64,000 nucleotides of DNA from Fibrobacter succinogenes (GTDB taxonomy: Bacteria; Fibrobacterota; Fibrobacteria; Fibrobacterales; Fibrobacteraceae), in assembly GCA_902756345.1 (NCBI GenBank), contig CACVQR010000006.1:186001-250000 (forward strand), in the 5' to 3' direction. Every line of letters begins with the position of its first letter. The stretch's first letter is position 1. Under the pieces are notes generated by a model. The model had not been told where the DNA came from. It saw only the letters and a program-made list of their open reading frames with translations, and searched no databases. Both the position numbers and the translations under genes were made by a program. This document shows positions 6,773 to 15,243 of this stretch, piece after piece.

Positions 6773-8785
6773 TTAGAACATCACCCGGTACGGGATCTGC
6801 TTGTCGAAGCTACGGCCCTTGAGGTCGCGGTAGGCCTTGCGGGCGGGTGCCGGAGAATCGGGGCGCACAGCACGCGGGGCAATCGCGGTCGTTCCGCTGC
6901 TGGAACTAGACTGCGGTTCAGCGGTCCCTGAGCTGGTCGAAGGGTCGCTGGAGCTGGAAACCGGGTCGCCACACGGTGCTTGGTTGCAGACAACCTGCAT
7001 CGGCTCAAAGATGAGATTCCCGAGAATCGCCTCGCCGGAAATTCCCGATGCCGTCAGGTACAGGTCCTTGATGCCGCGCAGGCCCATATCGCCCGAACAT
7101 TTCGCCGCAGACCAGCCGCCATCCATGAGAGATCTATTTGACAGGTCACATGTGAAGACCGCCGTCCCGTCCTTCTTGCCGTCGCGAATCACGATCTTAC
7201 CCGACGAAGCATTTTTCACCTGAAGGAAAACATTGCCGATATCCTTGAGCGAATCCAGCACCACGTTCTCGAAAATCGCGTAACCGCCGTCCTTGATGGC
7301 GAACTCGTCGTCCTTCGTGAGGCGCACGCGGATGCCGTTGTCAAAGCCGTTCGCGGGAATCGCATCGCGGATAATGCGCAAGAAGTCGATGCGGTCGAGT
7401 TCCGCGAAATTACCGTTAGGCGAAGGCTCAATTTCGATGAAGTTGCCGCCGCGCTTGAGTTTCGCAGGCACCATCACCACGGACTTTTCAGGGAACGTGC
7501 CCCAGGAACCCGTCGGCGGAAGCGTCACCGTCTGCGACTTGCCATTCACCGTCACCTTGTGCGTCGCGGCCGCATCGCCACCGTTCGCGTAGCGGTAACG
7601 CAGCAGGTAATCGCCCGCCTGCATGATGTTCATCGGCAGGCGAATCTTGGAGCCCTCGGTATTCACGTACGCGAGGTATTCTCCGTTCGAGGCCGTATTG
7701 CTCCGCGTAATCGCGAGGTCGCCCGACACAGCGCGAGTCAGCACGCCATGCTCAACTTCGGCACTCAAATAACGCCCGAGGAAGGGCTGTCCCATCTCGG
7801 CCCAGTTATCCTCGGTAAACACGACATCACGTATATGAATGTGATTGTACTTGTCTCCGTTCAAATCGTAGTAGTGGTGCACAAATCGCACGCGGTTCAG
7901 GTCCTGGAAGGCCTCGCCGCCGCCCGGCCCCACGTAGCGCCCGTAGCGTTCCAACAGAATCGTGCCGCCGCCGTTCGCCATGGTGTAACCGGCGCGGTCC
8001 TTGTACGGTCCGGTTACTTTGTCTGCACGGCCGTAAGCCGTCTTGTACGTTGTCTGCTCGATGTTTGCGCCCTGCTGGCAGCACTTGTCCCATGCGGTGA
8101 ACAGGAAATACTGCCCGCCATGCTCAATCAGGCTCGGGCCTTCTTCGGCGCCGCCGCTCGCGCTGCTGGTGCGGCGCGCAATGTTGTAGACCGTCTTGTC
8201 GTCGCTCGCCTGGTAACCTGTCGTTGCATCTAACTTAATCAGCTGAATGCCGAGCCCGAACGAACCGAAAGCCATCCAGTAATTGCCCTCGGTGTCACGC
8301 ACAACGTCGGCATCGATGGCATTGTACTTGTCGCTAGTCGTCGTGTGGAAAACGTGACCGTGATCGGTCCAGCCGTAGCCCGATGTGCCCGGCATAATGG
8401 ACTTTGTGGACTGGTAGCCGATTGCCGAAGAACGCTTGCCAAAGACGGACACGCAATAATATACGCGGTACTCGCCGTTCATGTAGAAAACGTCGGGAGC
8501 CCAGATACCCTCGGTGCCCGGAGCATAGGTGTAGGCCCACTGCGGAATGGCGCTCACGGTCGATTTGTGGTTCTTCCAGGTGTATGCGTCTTCGGATGTC
8601 CAGAGCTGCAGATTGTTGTTGGTGCTCATGAGGGCGTAGCCGTCCTCGAACCGTACCATGCTCGGGTCGTGACCGGGTTGCAGGTTGTCCTTCGCATACC
8701 AGTCGGCCGCGAAGGACGTTGCAACACCAAGCGACGCTCCCAATAGCGCCACGAAACCAAAAGATTTTCCCAGGCCCATAACCAT
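6773..8785 (-). CDS. Secreted GH43 arabinanase/arabinosidase, second paralogue
   Basis: A 670-residue paralogue of the GH43 at 4536-6425, same strand and order of domains. A signal peptide spans about residues 1-27. GH43 motifs are GHDPSM (Asp40), IWAPDVFY, NAIDADVV (pKa-modulating Asp), EEGPSLIEHGG (acid Glu) and YFLFTAWDKCC. The CBM-like module (LSAEVEHG, AGDYLLRYRY) and second beta domain follow. Unlike its neighbour it carries a Ser/Pro/Thr-rich linker before the identical tail YRDLKGRSFDKQIPYRVMF. Part of that linker is encoded by a copy of a dispersed CCCTTCG..CTCAGGG hairpin element (6926-6944). The ATG at 8785 is preceded by AGGGAG. The pair probably arose by tandem duplication; arabinan specificity is inferred. 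Confidence 0.88.
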   Translation of the reverse strand: MVMGLGKSFGFVALLGASLGVATSFAADWYAKDNLQPGHDPSMVRFEDGYALMSTNNNLQLWTSEDAYTWKNHKSTVSAIPQWAYTYAPGTEGIWAPDVFYMNGEYRVYYCVSVFGKRSSAIGYQSTKSIMPGTSGYGWTDHGHVFHTTTSDKYNAIDADVVRDTEGNYWMAFGSFGLGIQLIKLDATTGYQASDDKTVYNIARRTSSASGGAEEGPSLIEHGGQYFLFTAWDKCCQQGANIEQTTYKTAYGRADKVTGPYKDRAGYTMANGGGTILLERYGRYVGPGGGEAFQDLNRVRFVHHYYDLNGDKYNHIHIRDVVFTEDNWAEMGQPFLGRYLSAEVEHGVLTRAVSGDLAITRSNTASNGEYLAYVNTEGSKIRLPMNIMQAGDYLLRYRYANGGDAAATHKVTVNGKSQTVTLPPTGSWGTFPEKSVVMVPAKLKRGGNFIEIEPSPNGNFAELDRIDFLRIIRDAIPANGFDNGIRVRLTKDDEFAIKDGGYAIFENVVLDSLKDIGNVFLQVKNASSGKIVIRDGKKDGTAVFTCDLSNRSLMDGGWSAAKCSGDMGLRGIKDLYLTASGISGEAILGNLIFEPMQVVCNQAPCGDPVSSSSDPSTSSGTAEPQSSSSSGTTAIAPRAVRPDSPAPARKAYRDLKGRSFDKQIPYRVMF
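6926..6944. repeat. Dispersed CCCTTCG..CTCAGGG hairpin element inside a coding linker
   Basis: Read on the minus strand the bases are CCCTTCGACCAGCTCAGGG, encoding part of the DPSTSSGT linker of the GH43 protein. Other copies are at 11576-11595 (in a FISUMP gene linker) and 63918-63936 (intergenic). Confidence 0.6.
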
Positions 8786-8945
8786 TATAAACTCCCTGAC
8801 GACACGTCTAATCTAAATATATCTTTAAATCCTTCAAAAGTCAACAGAATTTTTTATTAAAAAGTCCACACTTTAAGTAAGTTAAAACAGAATTATGTAG
8901 ATTTTATCAAAATTTCAAAATAAAAAGTCCACACTTCGCACGACT

Positions 8946-8982
8946 ACAAAAAAGCCCACCCTGAAACAACTTCAGGGCAGGC
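8946..8982 (-). terminator. Intrinsic terminator of mdh
   Basis: On the minus strand, GCCTGCCCTGAAG TTGT TTCAGGGTGGGC forms a stem of about 12 bp followed by six T. Confidence 0.8.
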
Positions 8983-9040
8983 TCTTCAAGTCCAATACAA
9001 TTGGGCGCGAGCGCTACTGAAGATTACGTGTGAGCAACAA

Positions 9041-9062
9041 ACGCCTCGTATTAACGAGGCGT
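9041..9062. repeat. Dispersed ATTA-loop hairpin, copy 1
   Basis: ACGCCTCGT-ATTA-ACGAGGCGT, a perfect 9-bp stem with a four-base loop. Copy 2 at 63786-63807 keeps the loop and carries a compensatory pair change in the stem. Both are followed by a similar TGRTTGCGARAG-like sequence. Confidence 0.65.
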
Positions 9063-9116
9063 GGTTGCGAGAGTGAGCGCTTTGGGTACGTACTTAGTAC
9101 GATTGGGCGCGAACGG

Positions 9117-10061
<945 letters not shown>

Positions 10062-10218
10062 TTAACCTTCCTTTTAAGGTAATTAGATTTTTACGCATCA
10101 AATATAGCACTTTTTCGTGTTTCAGACAATGAAAAAACGCCCCAAAAAGCCGAAAAACGGAAAAAATAAGCTAAGTCCACGGGGGGAAGCCTCCCGCACC
10201 ACCTAAAGGTGGCCATGT

Positions 10219-10244
10219 ACACTAAGCACTAAAGTGCTAAGTGT
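10219..10244. repeat. Dispersed ACTAAGCA hairpin, copy 1
   Basis: ACACTAAGCACT-AA-AGTGCTAAGTGT forms a 12-bp stem with one internal A.A mismatch, preceded by GGTGGCCATG. Copy 2 at 58879-58904 has the same A.A mismatch and three compensated pair changes. Confidence 0.7.
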
Positions 10245-10330
10245 CCAAAGGTCGCTTCAGCCCCGGCATACGACACGTCTTTGCGACCCCCGAATAGGGG
10301 CGAAGCAATCCACGCCGGGTCTTCCGTTCC

Positions 10331-10363
10331 CCCCTCGCCTAAGGGCCCTGCCCTTAAAAACCC
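10331..10363. repeat. Dispersed GC-rich hairpin element (CGCCTAAGGG family)
   Basis: CCCCTCGCCTAAGGGCCCTG followed by CCCTTAAAAACCC; same family as 2811-2842 and 63975-64000. Confidence 0.6.
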
Positions 10364-10544
10364 GTCTTCAAACAGCCCACGGCTCCAGAGACGAGCTCGT
10401 CTCGCTCACATGGATTCGGCCTTCGGCCTCTAATGTTCGCTCAACGACTCATCTTCTTCCGCCTTAGGGCTAACTGTCATGCTGCTAATTTGTCTTCCCC
10501 GCGAAGGCGGGGACCTCCTTTCCCATCTGAGAAAGAGTCATTAC

Positions 10545-10575
10545 CGCTTAGCGGCCAGGCATTCGCCGTCGCTTT
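10545..10575 (-). repeat. 31-bp repeat, inverted copy at 58695-58725
   Basis: The reverse complement of these 31 bases is identical to 58695-58725 (begins AAAGCGACGGCGAATGCC and ends GGCCGCTAAGCG). Similarity continues for about 15 more bases on one side (TTATGCCAAGAC versus TTATGTCCAAGAAG). Confidence 0.8.
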
Positions 10576-10720
10576 GTCTTGGCATAAAAAAGAGCAAGTC
10601 TTTGTCAAGATTCGCTCAGGTTGAAATCAGGTGGCGCTTATGCGGCTACTTATTGAATTTCCTGTTCCTTGTAGACATCTGGCCAGAAAAGGATATTTTT
10701 TGACATCAATTAAACTTCTT

Positions 10721-11809
10721 TCAATCCTTGATGCAACGAACGGAAAGACTCCAGGTTTTTCTAAATGCTTCGTAGCATAAATTTTCTGATGAATTTTTCA
10801 AATAACGAACATGTGCATATATCTTATTGTCTGCGTCTTCGGAGTTTGTCCAATAAAACATTTTATCGGACTCAGAAAATTGTCCGTTAGATCCTGTTTG
10901 GTACCCTCCATTTACTAAACTCGAGAAACCAAAAATATCATTAGCACCTTTTTTTAAACTTGTTCCAACCCCAATTCCACCATTATTTTGTTTTACATAA
11001 AATTTTAGATACGCAAAATCTGCTGTATCCGGTAGGTGCCATCCATCTGGGCATGCGCTTTGCGCAATTGACCAAGGATACATATGTCCTTTTGACTTAC
11101 AGTTTAATGAATCATTTGCCAAACAGTAACTACCCTTAGTATTCCAATTTAGATTTTGAGCCATCCAAACTTGTTCTCCAATTTGCACGGTTCTATACAC
11201 TTGAGAATCTCGCACATCCAAATATTCGCCATATTCAATATCAGGGTTAAGATATTTTGTTGTGACACACTTATATATTTCGCAATCGTAGAGTTTTGAA
11301 GGAATTCCTGCGGAACTACTCGATTTTTCGCTTGAAGAACTTTCCACAACCTTTTCGCTGCTGCTGGATTCTACAGGTTTCTCGGAACTGGAGGATACTT
11401 CGTTCTTTTCGGAACTTGAAGATTCCTCGACCTTTACGGAACTGGAGGATTCTGCAGCTTTCATCGAACTCGATGATTCATCCACCTTGGCAGAACTTGA
11501 AGAATCTTCAACCTTCACTGAGCTGCTACTTGACTTCGCGCTACTGCTGGACACACTTGTCTCGCTACTGCTCGACCCTTCGGCTTCGCTCAGGGTGACA
11601 TTCTGCGGTGTAACGCTGGACGAAGACTCGTCGCAATCTTCGCAAATGCTCGATGAAGAGCGGATTGCTTCGCTCGAGACGGGGGTGACATTTTGAATAG
11701 AACTGCTGGACCTTTCGAATTCGCTTGACGAGGATTCTTCGGCAACTCGCACTGGCGACTTGTCGCTCGAATCGTCGCCACAAGAAATGACCAGTGCCAT
11801 GCCGCACAC
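10721..11809 (-). CDS. FISUMP-domain lipoprotein with out-of-frame upstream start (poly-C tract)
   Basis: A surface lipoprotein with lipobox LVISC, a long Ser-rich linker (about residues 20-165, many SSSS blocks alternating with VEE/AKVDE-type spacers) and a C-terminal FISUMP domain: YGEYLDVRDSQVYRTVQIG, QVWMAQNLN, the W/P-rich CPDGWHLP, FYWTNSE and the terminal SLSVRCIKD. The open frame as sequenced begins at a GTG (11809) that leaves only nine residues before the lipobox Cys. The same frame extends upstream as VAFRRFLVASLAVCG, an excellent signal peptide, up to an 11-C tract. An ATG at 11871 lies just beyond the tract but is out of frame by one base, so one fewer C would restore a complete 34-residue signal sequence. 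Function of FISUMP proteins is unknown. Confidence 0.8.
   Translation of the reverse strand: MCGMALVISCGDDSSDKSPVRVAEESSSSEFERSSSSIQNVTPVSSEAIRSSSSICEDCDESSSSVTPQNVTLSEAEGSSSSETSVSSSSAKSSSSSVKVEDSSSSAKVDESSSSMKAAESSSSVKVEESSSSEKNEVSSSSEKPVESSSSEKVVESSSSEKSSSSAGIPSKLYDCEIYKCVTTKYLNPDIEYGEYLDVRDSQVYRTVQIGEQVWMAQNLNWNTKGSYCLANDSLNCKSKGHMYPWSIAQSACPDGWHLPDTADFAYLKFYVKQNNGGIGVGTSLKKGANDIFGFSSLVNGGYQTGSNGQFSESDKMFYWTNSEDADNKIYAHVRYLKNSSENLCYEAFRKTWSLSVRCIKD
11576..11595. repeat. Dispersed CCCTTCG..CTCAGGG hairpin element inside FISUMP linker
   Basis: CCCTTCGGCTTCGCTCAGGG. Read in the gene's direction it encodes LSEAEG within the Ser-rich linker, breaking the SSSS pattern. Same family as 6926-6944 and 63918-63936. 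Confidence 0.6.
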
Positions 11810-11847
11810 AGCAAGGCTCGCGACTAGAAAACGCCTAAAGGCTACAC

Positions 11848-11858
11848 GGGGGGGGGGG
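11848..11858. repeat. Homopolymer G11 (C11 in the gene), possible contingency tract
   Basis: Eleven consecutive G on the plus strand lie between the ATG at 11871 and the signal-peptide frame of the FISUMP lipoprotein. Ten C would put the ATG in frame; with eleven, translation stops after about 12 codons. Confidence 0.75.
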
Positions 11859-11888
11859 CAATAAATCTCATAAGCTTCTCTCTTTGCT

Positions 11889-12488
11889 TCAAATATGCAT
11901 AATTGTCTTAGCCCACTGAGGAATATCGTCGGTATATTTTTTTACCAGTTTCCCATCAGACATTCTGAACAAAAGCGAAGCGTCCTGGTCTTCAACCGAA
12001 TTGTCATAAACATAAAGACGATCCACCGATGGGATTATCTTCTTGCAGTTGAAAATTGATTTCTGGTATCTAGAAATAATCTTAGAAATCGGGACATCAT
12101 GACCGCCCTGTATCACTCGCTTTGCAATTCTAGCGGCATTGATAGATGGGTGTGAGGTCGCGACAAAAAACAAACGAATGAAATAACCTTGCTGTTTCGC
12201 ACGGCAAACAAAGTCGACTTTTTCGTCCGAAGAAAAAACGGACTCAAAAATAAGGCTTTGTCGGTTCTTCAAAGATTCTTCGCGCCAGGACTTGCAATAG
12301 CGGGCTGCATCAAGAACCGCTTCAGGGGAATTCCAGTCCCCAAAACGTTCCTGGGCGATATTGTCTGGGTTGATATAGACAGCGTTTTCCAACCATTCAT
12401 GTCTAAGAATCTTTGATGTAATGGTCGTTTTTCCCGAACCATTAGGGCCGGCAACAACAATAAGTACTGGGCGATGTTCTTCTGTCAT
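11889..12488 (-). CDS. Zeta-toxin-like P-loop kinase (COG4185 type)
   Basis: A 199-residue P-loop protein with Walker A AGPNGSGKTT at about residues 14-23, INPDNIAQ (conserved Asp), FESVFSS (conserved Glu), FVATSHPSINAARIAKRV and GGHDVPISKIISRYQKSI. The last block is typical of COG4185, which shares its fold with zeta toxins that phosphorylate UDP-sugars. The ATG at 12488 (MTEEHRPVLIVV) lies 10 nt after a 57-residue partner gene. The frame is open further upstream but would overlap that partner. By arrangement this is a candidate toxin-antitoxin pair with the small gene first. Kinase activity and toxicity are inferred, not shown. Confidence 0.78.
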   Translation of the reverse strand: MTEEHRPVLIVVAGPNGSGKTTITSKILRHEWLENAVYINPDNIAQERFGDWNSPEAVLDAARYCKSWREESLKNRQSLIFESVFSSDEKVDFVCRAKQQGYFIRLFFVATSHPSINAARIAKRVIQGGHDVPISKIISRYQKSIFNCKKIIPSVDRLYVYDNSVEDQDASLLFRMSDGKLVKKYTDDIPQWAKTIMHI

Positions 12489-12498
12489 GACACGCCTG

Positions 12499-12672
12499 TT
12501 AACGGATGGTTGCGGCAGCCTTTTCGATTTCATCGAAAAAACGTTTGGTGGCATCGGCGTTTGCCTTGCGAGCATCTTCGGCAGCTTCCCTCATGATTTG
12601 TGCAAGCATTTCATCGGTCGGCTCTTCCAAGTCCGTCAATCTGTAAGAATCAATGCTTTTTGTCGTTGTCAT
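12499..12672 (-). CDS. Small helical protein, putative antitoxin of the zeta-like kinase
   Basis: A 57-residue gene too short for the usual gene-length cut-off. It begins MTTTKSIDSYRLTDLEEPTD and ends FFDEIEKAAATIR, followed by TAA at 12499-12501. Apart from the first 15 residues it is strongly helical and charged (EMLAQIMREAAEDARKANAD). The upstream sequence AAGGAGCTCTTT (Shine-Dalgarno AAGGAG) supports the ATG at 12672. It ends 10 nt before the kinase ATG on the same strand, the usual order and spacing for an antitoxin-toxin pair. No sequence family is recognised; the role is inferred from position. Confidence 0.65.
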   Translation of the reverse strand: MTTTKSIDSYRLTDLEEPTDEMLAQIMREAAEDARKANADATKRFFDEIEKAAATIR

Positions 12673-12752
12673 AAAGAGCTCCTTGATGCCGTATCATACA
12701 TAATATACATTATTCCTCACATAAGAGCAATAGAATCGGCACACTAAAAAAC

Positions 12753-13646
12753 TCAAAACAAGTCGAGCGAGCTGTCGAGGTAGATTTCTTCGCGGACTTT
12801 GAGCTGGTATTCGGGTTTGGTCATGTAATAGAGCAGAAACTCCAAGATAATGGCGCTGCCGAGGCTGCGGCCTTCGATTTTAAAGTGGCGGAATCCTTGC
12901 GGGGCGTACACGTTTTGGATGTCGTCGATTCCGATAAAGCCGGGATTTTTCATGGCGTCGGAAAACCGGTAGCCACGCCCTGCGTTCGGCGAGGCACAAA
13001 CGTGGTCTTCTTGAGTTTCACCGAGGTTTTTCTGGCTCACGTTCTCGTAGCACTTTTTGCGGTCTTGGCAGCCGAACCAGCAGCATTCATTGCACAGGAA
13101 CTCGACTTTCTGCTTTTCTGCAGGCGTTAGCGCGTTGAGTTTGGCGAATTGCTTGTTGAGTCTGAAATCCGGCACCACGTAACTGAATTCATCACGGTTC
13201 AGTTCCGCCTCAAAGCTGCTAAAATCTGTCAGAACCTTCGTCGTAGAAGAAACAAAATAGAATCCCGGATACTTCGCCTTAATGTAATCGAGCAACAAAT
13301 CCGAATGAATGATGACGCCGCTCGGGGCTGCCCCATTTTTCTCGAACAGGGCGCACAAGGCGTTGCATTTTTTGTCGGCAAGATGTTCTTTGCGAAGCAA
13401 GGAATTGCTGAAGGTCAGGCGCGCCGAGATGCCATATTCCCTGGTGAGCGCAGCAACGGACTCGGGGGCTGCATCGCCAAATCCGACGCGGCCACCACCC
13501 CACAGGCTATCGCTGGGCGCACCGTAAATGGAACCGATTTCGCACCACTCGTAAAAGTATTCCCGATGCTCGCGGAACAGAGGCAAAAACGCCTTGTATA
13601 GGTCGTAAAATTCGAACAGGCCGGGAAGATGGTAGTAAACGTTCAT
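12753..13646 (-). CDS. Uncharacterised U32-peptidase-like protein with cysteine cluster
   Basis: A 297-residue cytoplasmic protein starting MNVYYHLPGLFEFYDLYKAF. It has a conserved-looking GGGRVGFGD segment, an IHSDLLLDYIKAKYPGF strand, a Cys cluster CNECCWFGCQDRKKC near residues 195-210 that could bind Fe-S or zinc, and a C-terminal FRHFKIEGRS segment. The last motif resembles the FKIEGRMK signature of the U32/TrhP/RlhA/UbiU family. The ATG at 13646 follows a TATATT box by 7 nt with no Shine-Dalgarno (probable leaderless mRNA). Membership in the U32 superfamily is a cautious inference; substrate unknown. Confidence 0.65.
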   Translation of the reverse strand: MNVYYHLPGLFEFYDLYKAFLPLFREHREYFYEWCEIGSIYGAPSDSLWGGGRVGFGDAAPESVAALTREYGISARLTFSNSLLRKEHLADKKCNALCALFEKNGAAPSGVIIHSDLLLDYIKAKYPGFYFVSSTTKVLTDFSSFEAELNRDEFSYVVPDFRLNKQFAKLNALTPAEKQKVEFLCNECCWFGCQDRKKCYENVSQKNLGETQEDHVCASPNAGRGYRFSDAMKNPGFIGIDDIQNVYAPQGFRHFKIEGRSLGSAIILEFLLYYMTKPEYQLKVREEIYLDSSLDLF

Positions 13647-13653
13647 CACGTCA

Positions 13654-13659
13654 AATATA
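13654..13659 (-). promoter_or_regulatory. -10 box of U32-like gene (leaderless)
   Basis: TATATT on the minus strand ends 7 nt before the ATG at 13646. Confidence 0.5.
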
Positions 13660-13701
13660 CCTATTTCTATTTCGCCCACCTACCCTATTTTAACTATATT
13701 A

Positions 13702-13738
13702 CAATCATCTCCGAACTCCGAAATTCGAATTCTGAATT
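13702..13738. repeat. TCCGAACTCCGAAATTCG-type simple repeat
   Basis: Imperfect tandem of TCCGAA/TTCGAA/TCTGAA hexamers just before yfcE. The same alphabet occurs at 26287-26325, 36156-36184 and 48546-48635. Confidence 0.6.
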
Positions 13739-13743
13739 ATCCT

Positions 13744-14322
13744 ATGCGCACTTTAGTTCTTTCTGATATCCACGGTTCTGCGTTCGCCTGCAAGATGGCG
13801 CTTTCTTACCTCGACAAGCTCAAATGCGACCGCATTTTCCTTTTGGGCGACCTTCTTTATCACGGACCGAGGAACCCGCTGCCGGGCGGACACGATCCGC
13901 AAGGAGTTGTCGAACTATTGAGTCCGCTCAAGGAGAAAATTACCGCGGTGCGCGGCAACTGCGACGCCGAAGTGGACCAGATGGTGCTCGGATTCCCCTG
14001 CCTTGCCGACTATGCCGAATTCGAAGAAAACGGACTGCGCTTGTTTTTGAGCCACGGTCACCTCTACGACCCGTACCTGTTCAGCCACTACAAGGCCGAC
14101 GTCTATTTTTCGGGCCACACGCACATCTTTACTGCCGAAAAGAACGCCGATGGCGTCTACTGCCTGAACCCAGGCTCCACGAGCCTGCCCAAGGGCGGAA
14201 ACCCGCCGACCTTCGGAATTTACGAGACCTTCGGCGAAGGCTCCACCACTCCCCCGCGGTTCAGCGTACACCACCTGGAAACCGGCAAGGAACTGGCGGC
14301 TGTCGAGATTGTGCGAGAGTAA
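13744..14322 (+). CDS. yfcE: YfcE-like metallophosphoesterase
   Basis: A 192-residue calcineurin-like phosphodiesterase. All metal-binding blocks are visible: LSDIHG (residues 7-12), LLGDLLYHGPRNP, VRGNCDAEVD (GNCD in place of GNHD, as in YfcE), LSHGHLYDP and SGHTH, followed by NPGSTSLPKGG. YfcE cleaves phosphodiesters in vitro with Mn2+; its natural substrate is unknown. It is divergent from the U32-like gene, and the simple hexamer repeat at 13702-13738 occupies the promoter space. No clear Shine-Dalgarno is seen before the ATG. Confidence 0.93.
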   Translation: MRTLVLSDIHGSAFACKMALSYLDKLKCDRIFLLGDLLYHGPRNPLPGGHDPQGVVELLSPLKEKITAVRGNCDAEVDQMVLGFPCLADYAEFEENGLRLFLSHGHLYDPYLFSHYKADVYFSGHTHIFTAEKNADGVYCLNPGSTSLPKGGNPPTFGIYETFGEGSTTPPRFSVHHLETGKELAAVEIVRE

Positions 14323-14381
14323 ACCCTTTAAAATTAAGCTGAAAAGGCCTTAAGCAATTCCTTTTTGGCAGCACATAAAAG

Positions 14382-14459
14382 GTCACACGAATTCGATTTT
14401 GCTAACGCAAAATCTGTTCCTTTTCAGAAATGCCGTTAGGCATTTCAAATCAGTGTGAC
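14382..14459. ncRNA. Double hairpin with complementary loops inside an outer stem (candidate RNA element)
   Basis: GTCACAC (14382-14388) pairs with GTGTGAC (14453-14459). Enclosed are GATTTTGC-TAAC-GCAAAATC (14395-14414) and GAAATGCC-GTTA-GGCATTTC (14427-14446). Both inner stems are perfect 8-bp helices, and the loops TAAC and GTTA are reverse complements, so a kissing interaction is possible. It lies in the 174-bp gap between convergent yfcE and the ABC-transporter operon, next to a partial GC-rich element. Strand and transcription are unknown; it may be a repeat, 3'-UTR element or small RNA. Confidence 0.35.
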
Positions 14460-14470
14460 ACCATTGGGGT

Positions 14471-14489
14471 GTTAGGGGGCGGAGCCCCC
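14471..14489. repeat. Partial GC-rich hairpin element
   Basis: GTTAGGGGGCGGAGCCCCC: the TTAGGGG / CCCC core of the family at 2811-2842, in reverse orientation. Confidence 0.5.
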
Positions 14490-14496
14490 ACCATAA

Positions 14497-15243
14497 TTAT
14501 TTCTTCAGTGCCGAGAGGAATTCCTTGAGGCGGGAATCTTTGGGGTTGTCGAAGATTTGTTCGGGGGTGCCGTCTTCCTTGACGTAGCCGTCGGCAAAGA
14601 ACAGCACGCGGTTGGCGACTTCGCGGGCAAAGCTCATTTCGTGCGTCACCACGACCATCGTCATGCCGGATTTGGCCAAGTCCTTCATGATCTTGAGGAC
14701 TTCGCCGACCATTTCGGGGTCCAGGGCACTGGTGGGTTCGTCGAACAGGATTACCTCGGGCTGCATGGCCATGGCGCGTGCAATCGCCACACGCTGCTGC
14801 TGGCCGCCGGAGAGTTGTGCCGGGTAATGATCCGCACGTTCCAGGAGCCCGATACGTTTCAGGAGTTCTTTCGCGCGCTTCTCGGCGTCGGCCTTCGTTA
14901 AGAGTCCAAGCTTTACCGGAGCGAACATGATATTCTTGAGGGCAGTCATGTTCTTGAACAAGTTAAACTGCTGAAACACCATGCCCACGCGCCTGCGAAC
15001 ATCTGGCTTCGAAACACCCTTCGCCAAGATGCTCTTGCCGTCCAACAAAATGTCGCCGCTTGTCGGAATTTCAAGAAGGTTCAGCTGACGGAGGAATGTT
15101 GACTTGCCGCAGCCCGAAGGCCCGATAATCGCAATCACGTCGCCGCGGTGGATGTCTAAAGAAATTCCCTTGAGAATCTGCTTATCGCCGTAGGCTTTGC
15201 AAAGGTCCTTGACCTGGATTAAAGTTTCTGCATTAGCGTTCAT
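14497..15243 (-). CDS. Polar amino-acid ABC transporter ATP-binding protein
   Basis: A 248-residue ABC ATPase of the GlnQ/HisP type. Walker [11 protein letters not shown]-loop [11 protein letters not shown], signature [15 protein letters not shown], Walker [15 protein letters not shown] and the switch His in [10 protein letters not shown] are all present, and the LDP-x-MVGEVL and [14 protein letters not shown] blocks are typical of amino-acid importers. It overlaps the 3' end of the upstream fused binding-protein/permease gene by 11 bp, so the two form one transcription unit encoding a complete importer. Substrate (glutamine, cystine or another polar amino acid) cannot be told from sequence. 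Confidence 0.95.
   Translation of the reverse strand: MNANAETLIQVKDLCKAYGDKQILKGISLDIHRGDVIAIIGPSGCGKSTFLRQLNLLEIPTSGDILLDGKSILAKGVSKPDVRRRVGMVFQQFNLFKNMTALKNIMFAPVKLGLLTKADAEKRAKELLKRIGLLERADHYPAQLSGGQQQRVAIARAMAMQPEVILFDEPTSALDPEMVGEVLKIMKDLAKSGMTMVVVTHEMSFAREVANRVLFFADGYVKEDGTPEQIFDNPKDSRLKEFLSALKK

Larger units (their letters stand above)
8786..9116. other. Intergenic region between GH43 and mdh: terminator plus hairpin repeat
   Basis: This 331-bp gap holds the upstream region of the GH43 gene (AT-rich, 8790-8940, with a direct repeat of AAAAAGTCCACACTT at about 8859 and 8920), the mdh terminator (8946-8982) and a dispersed ATTA-loop hairpin (9041-9062). I see no gene. Confidence 0.6.

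Noticed and set aside
10234-10703. Three short open frames (63-77 codons) in the repeat-rich gap
   Set aside because: They run across dispersed hairpins and the 31-bp repeat, have no Shine-Dalgarno or leaderless box, and have no protein-like composition.
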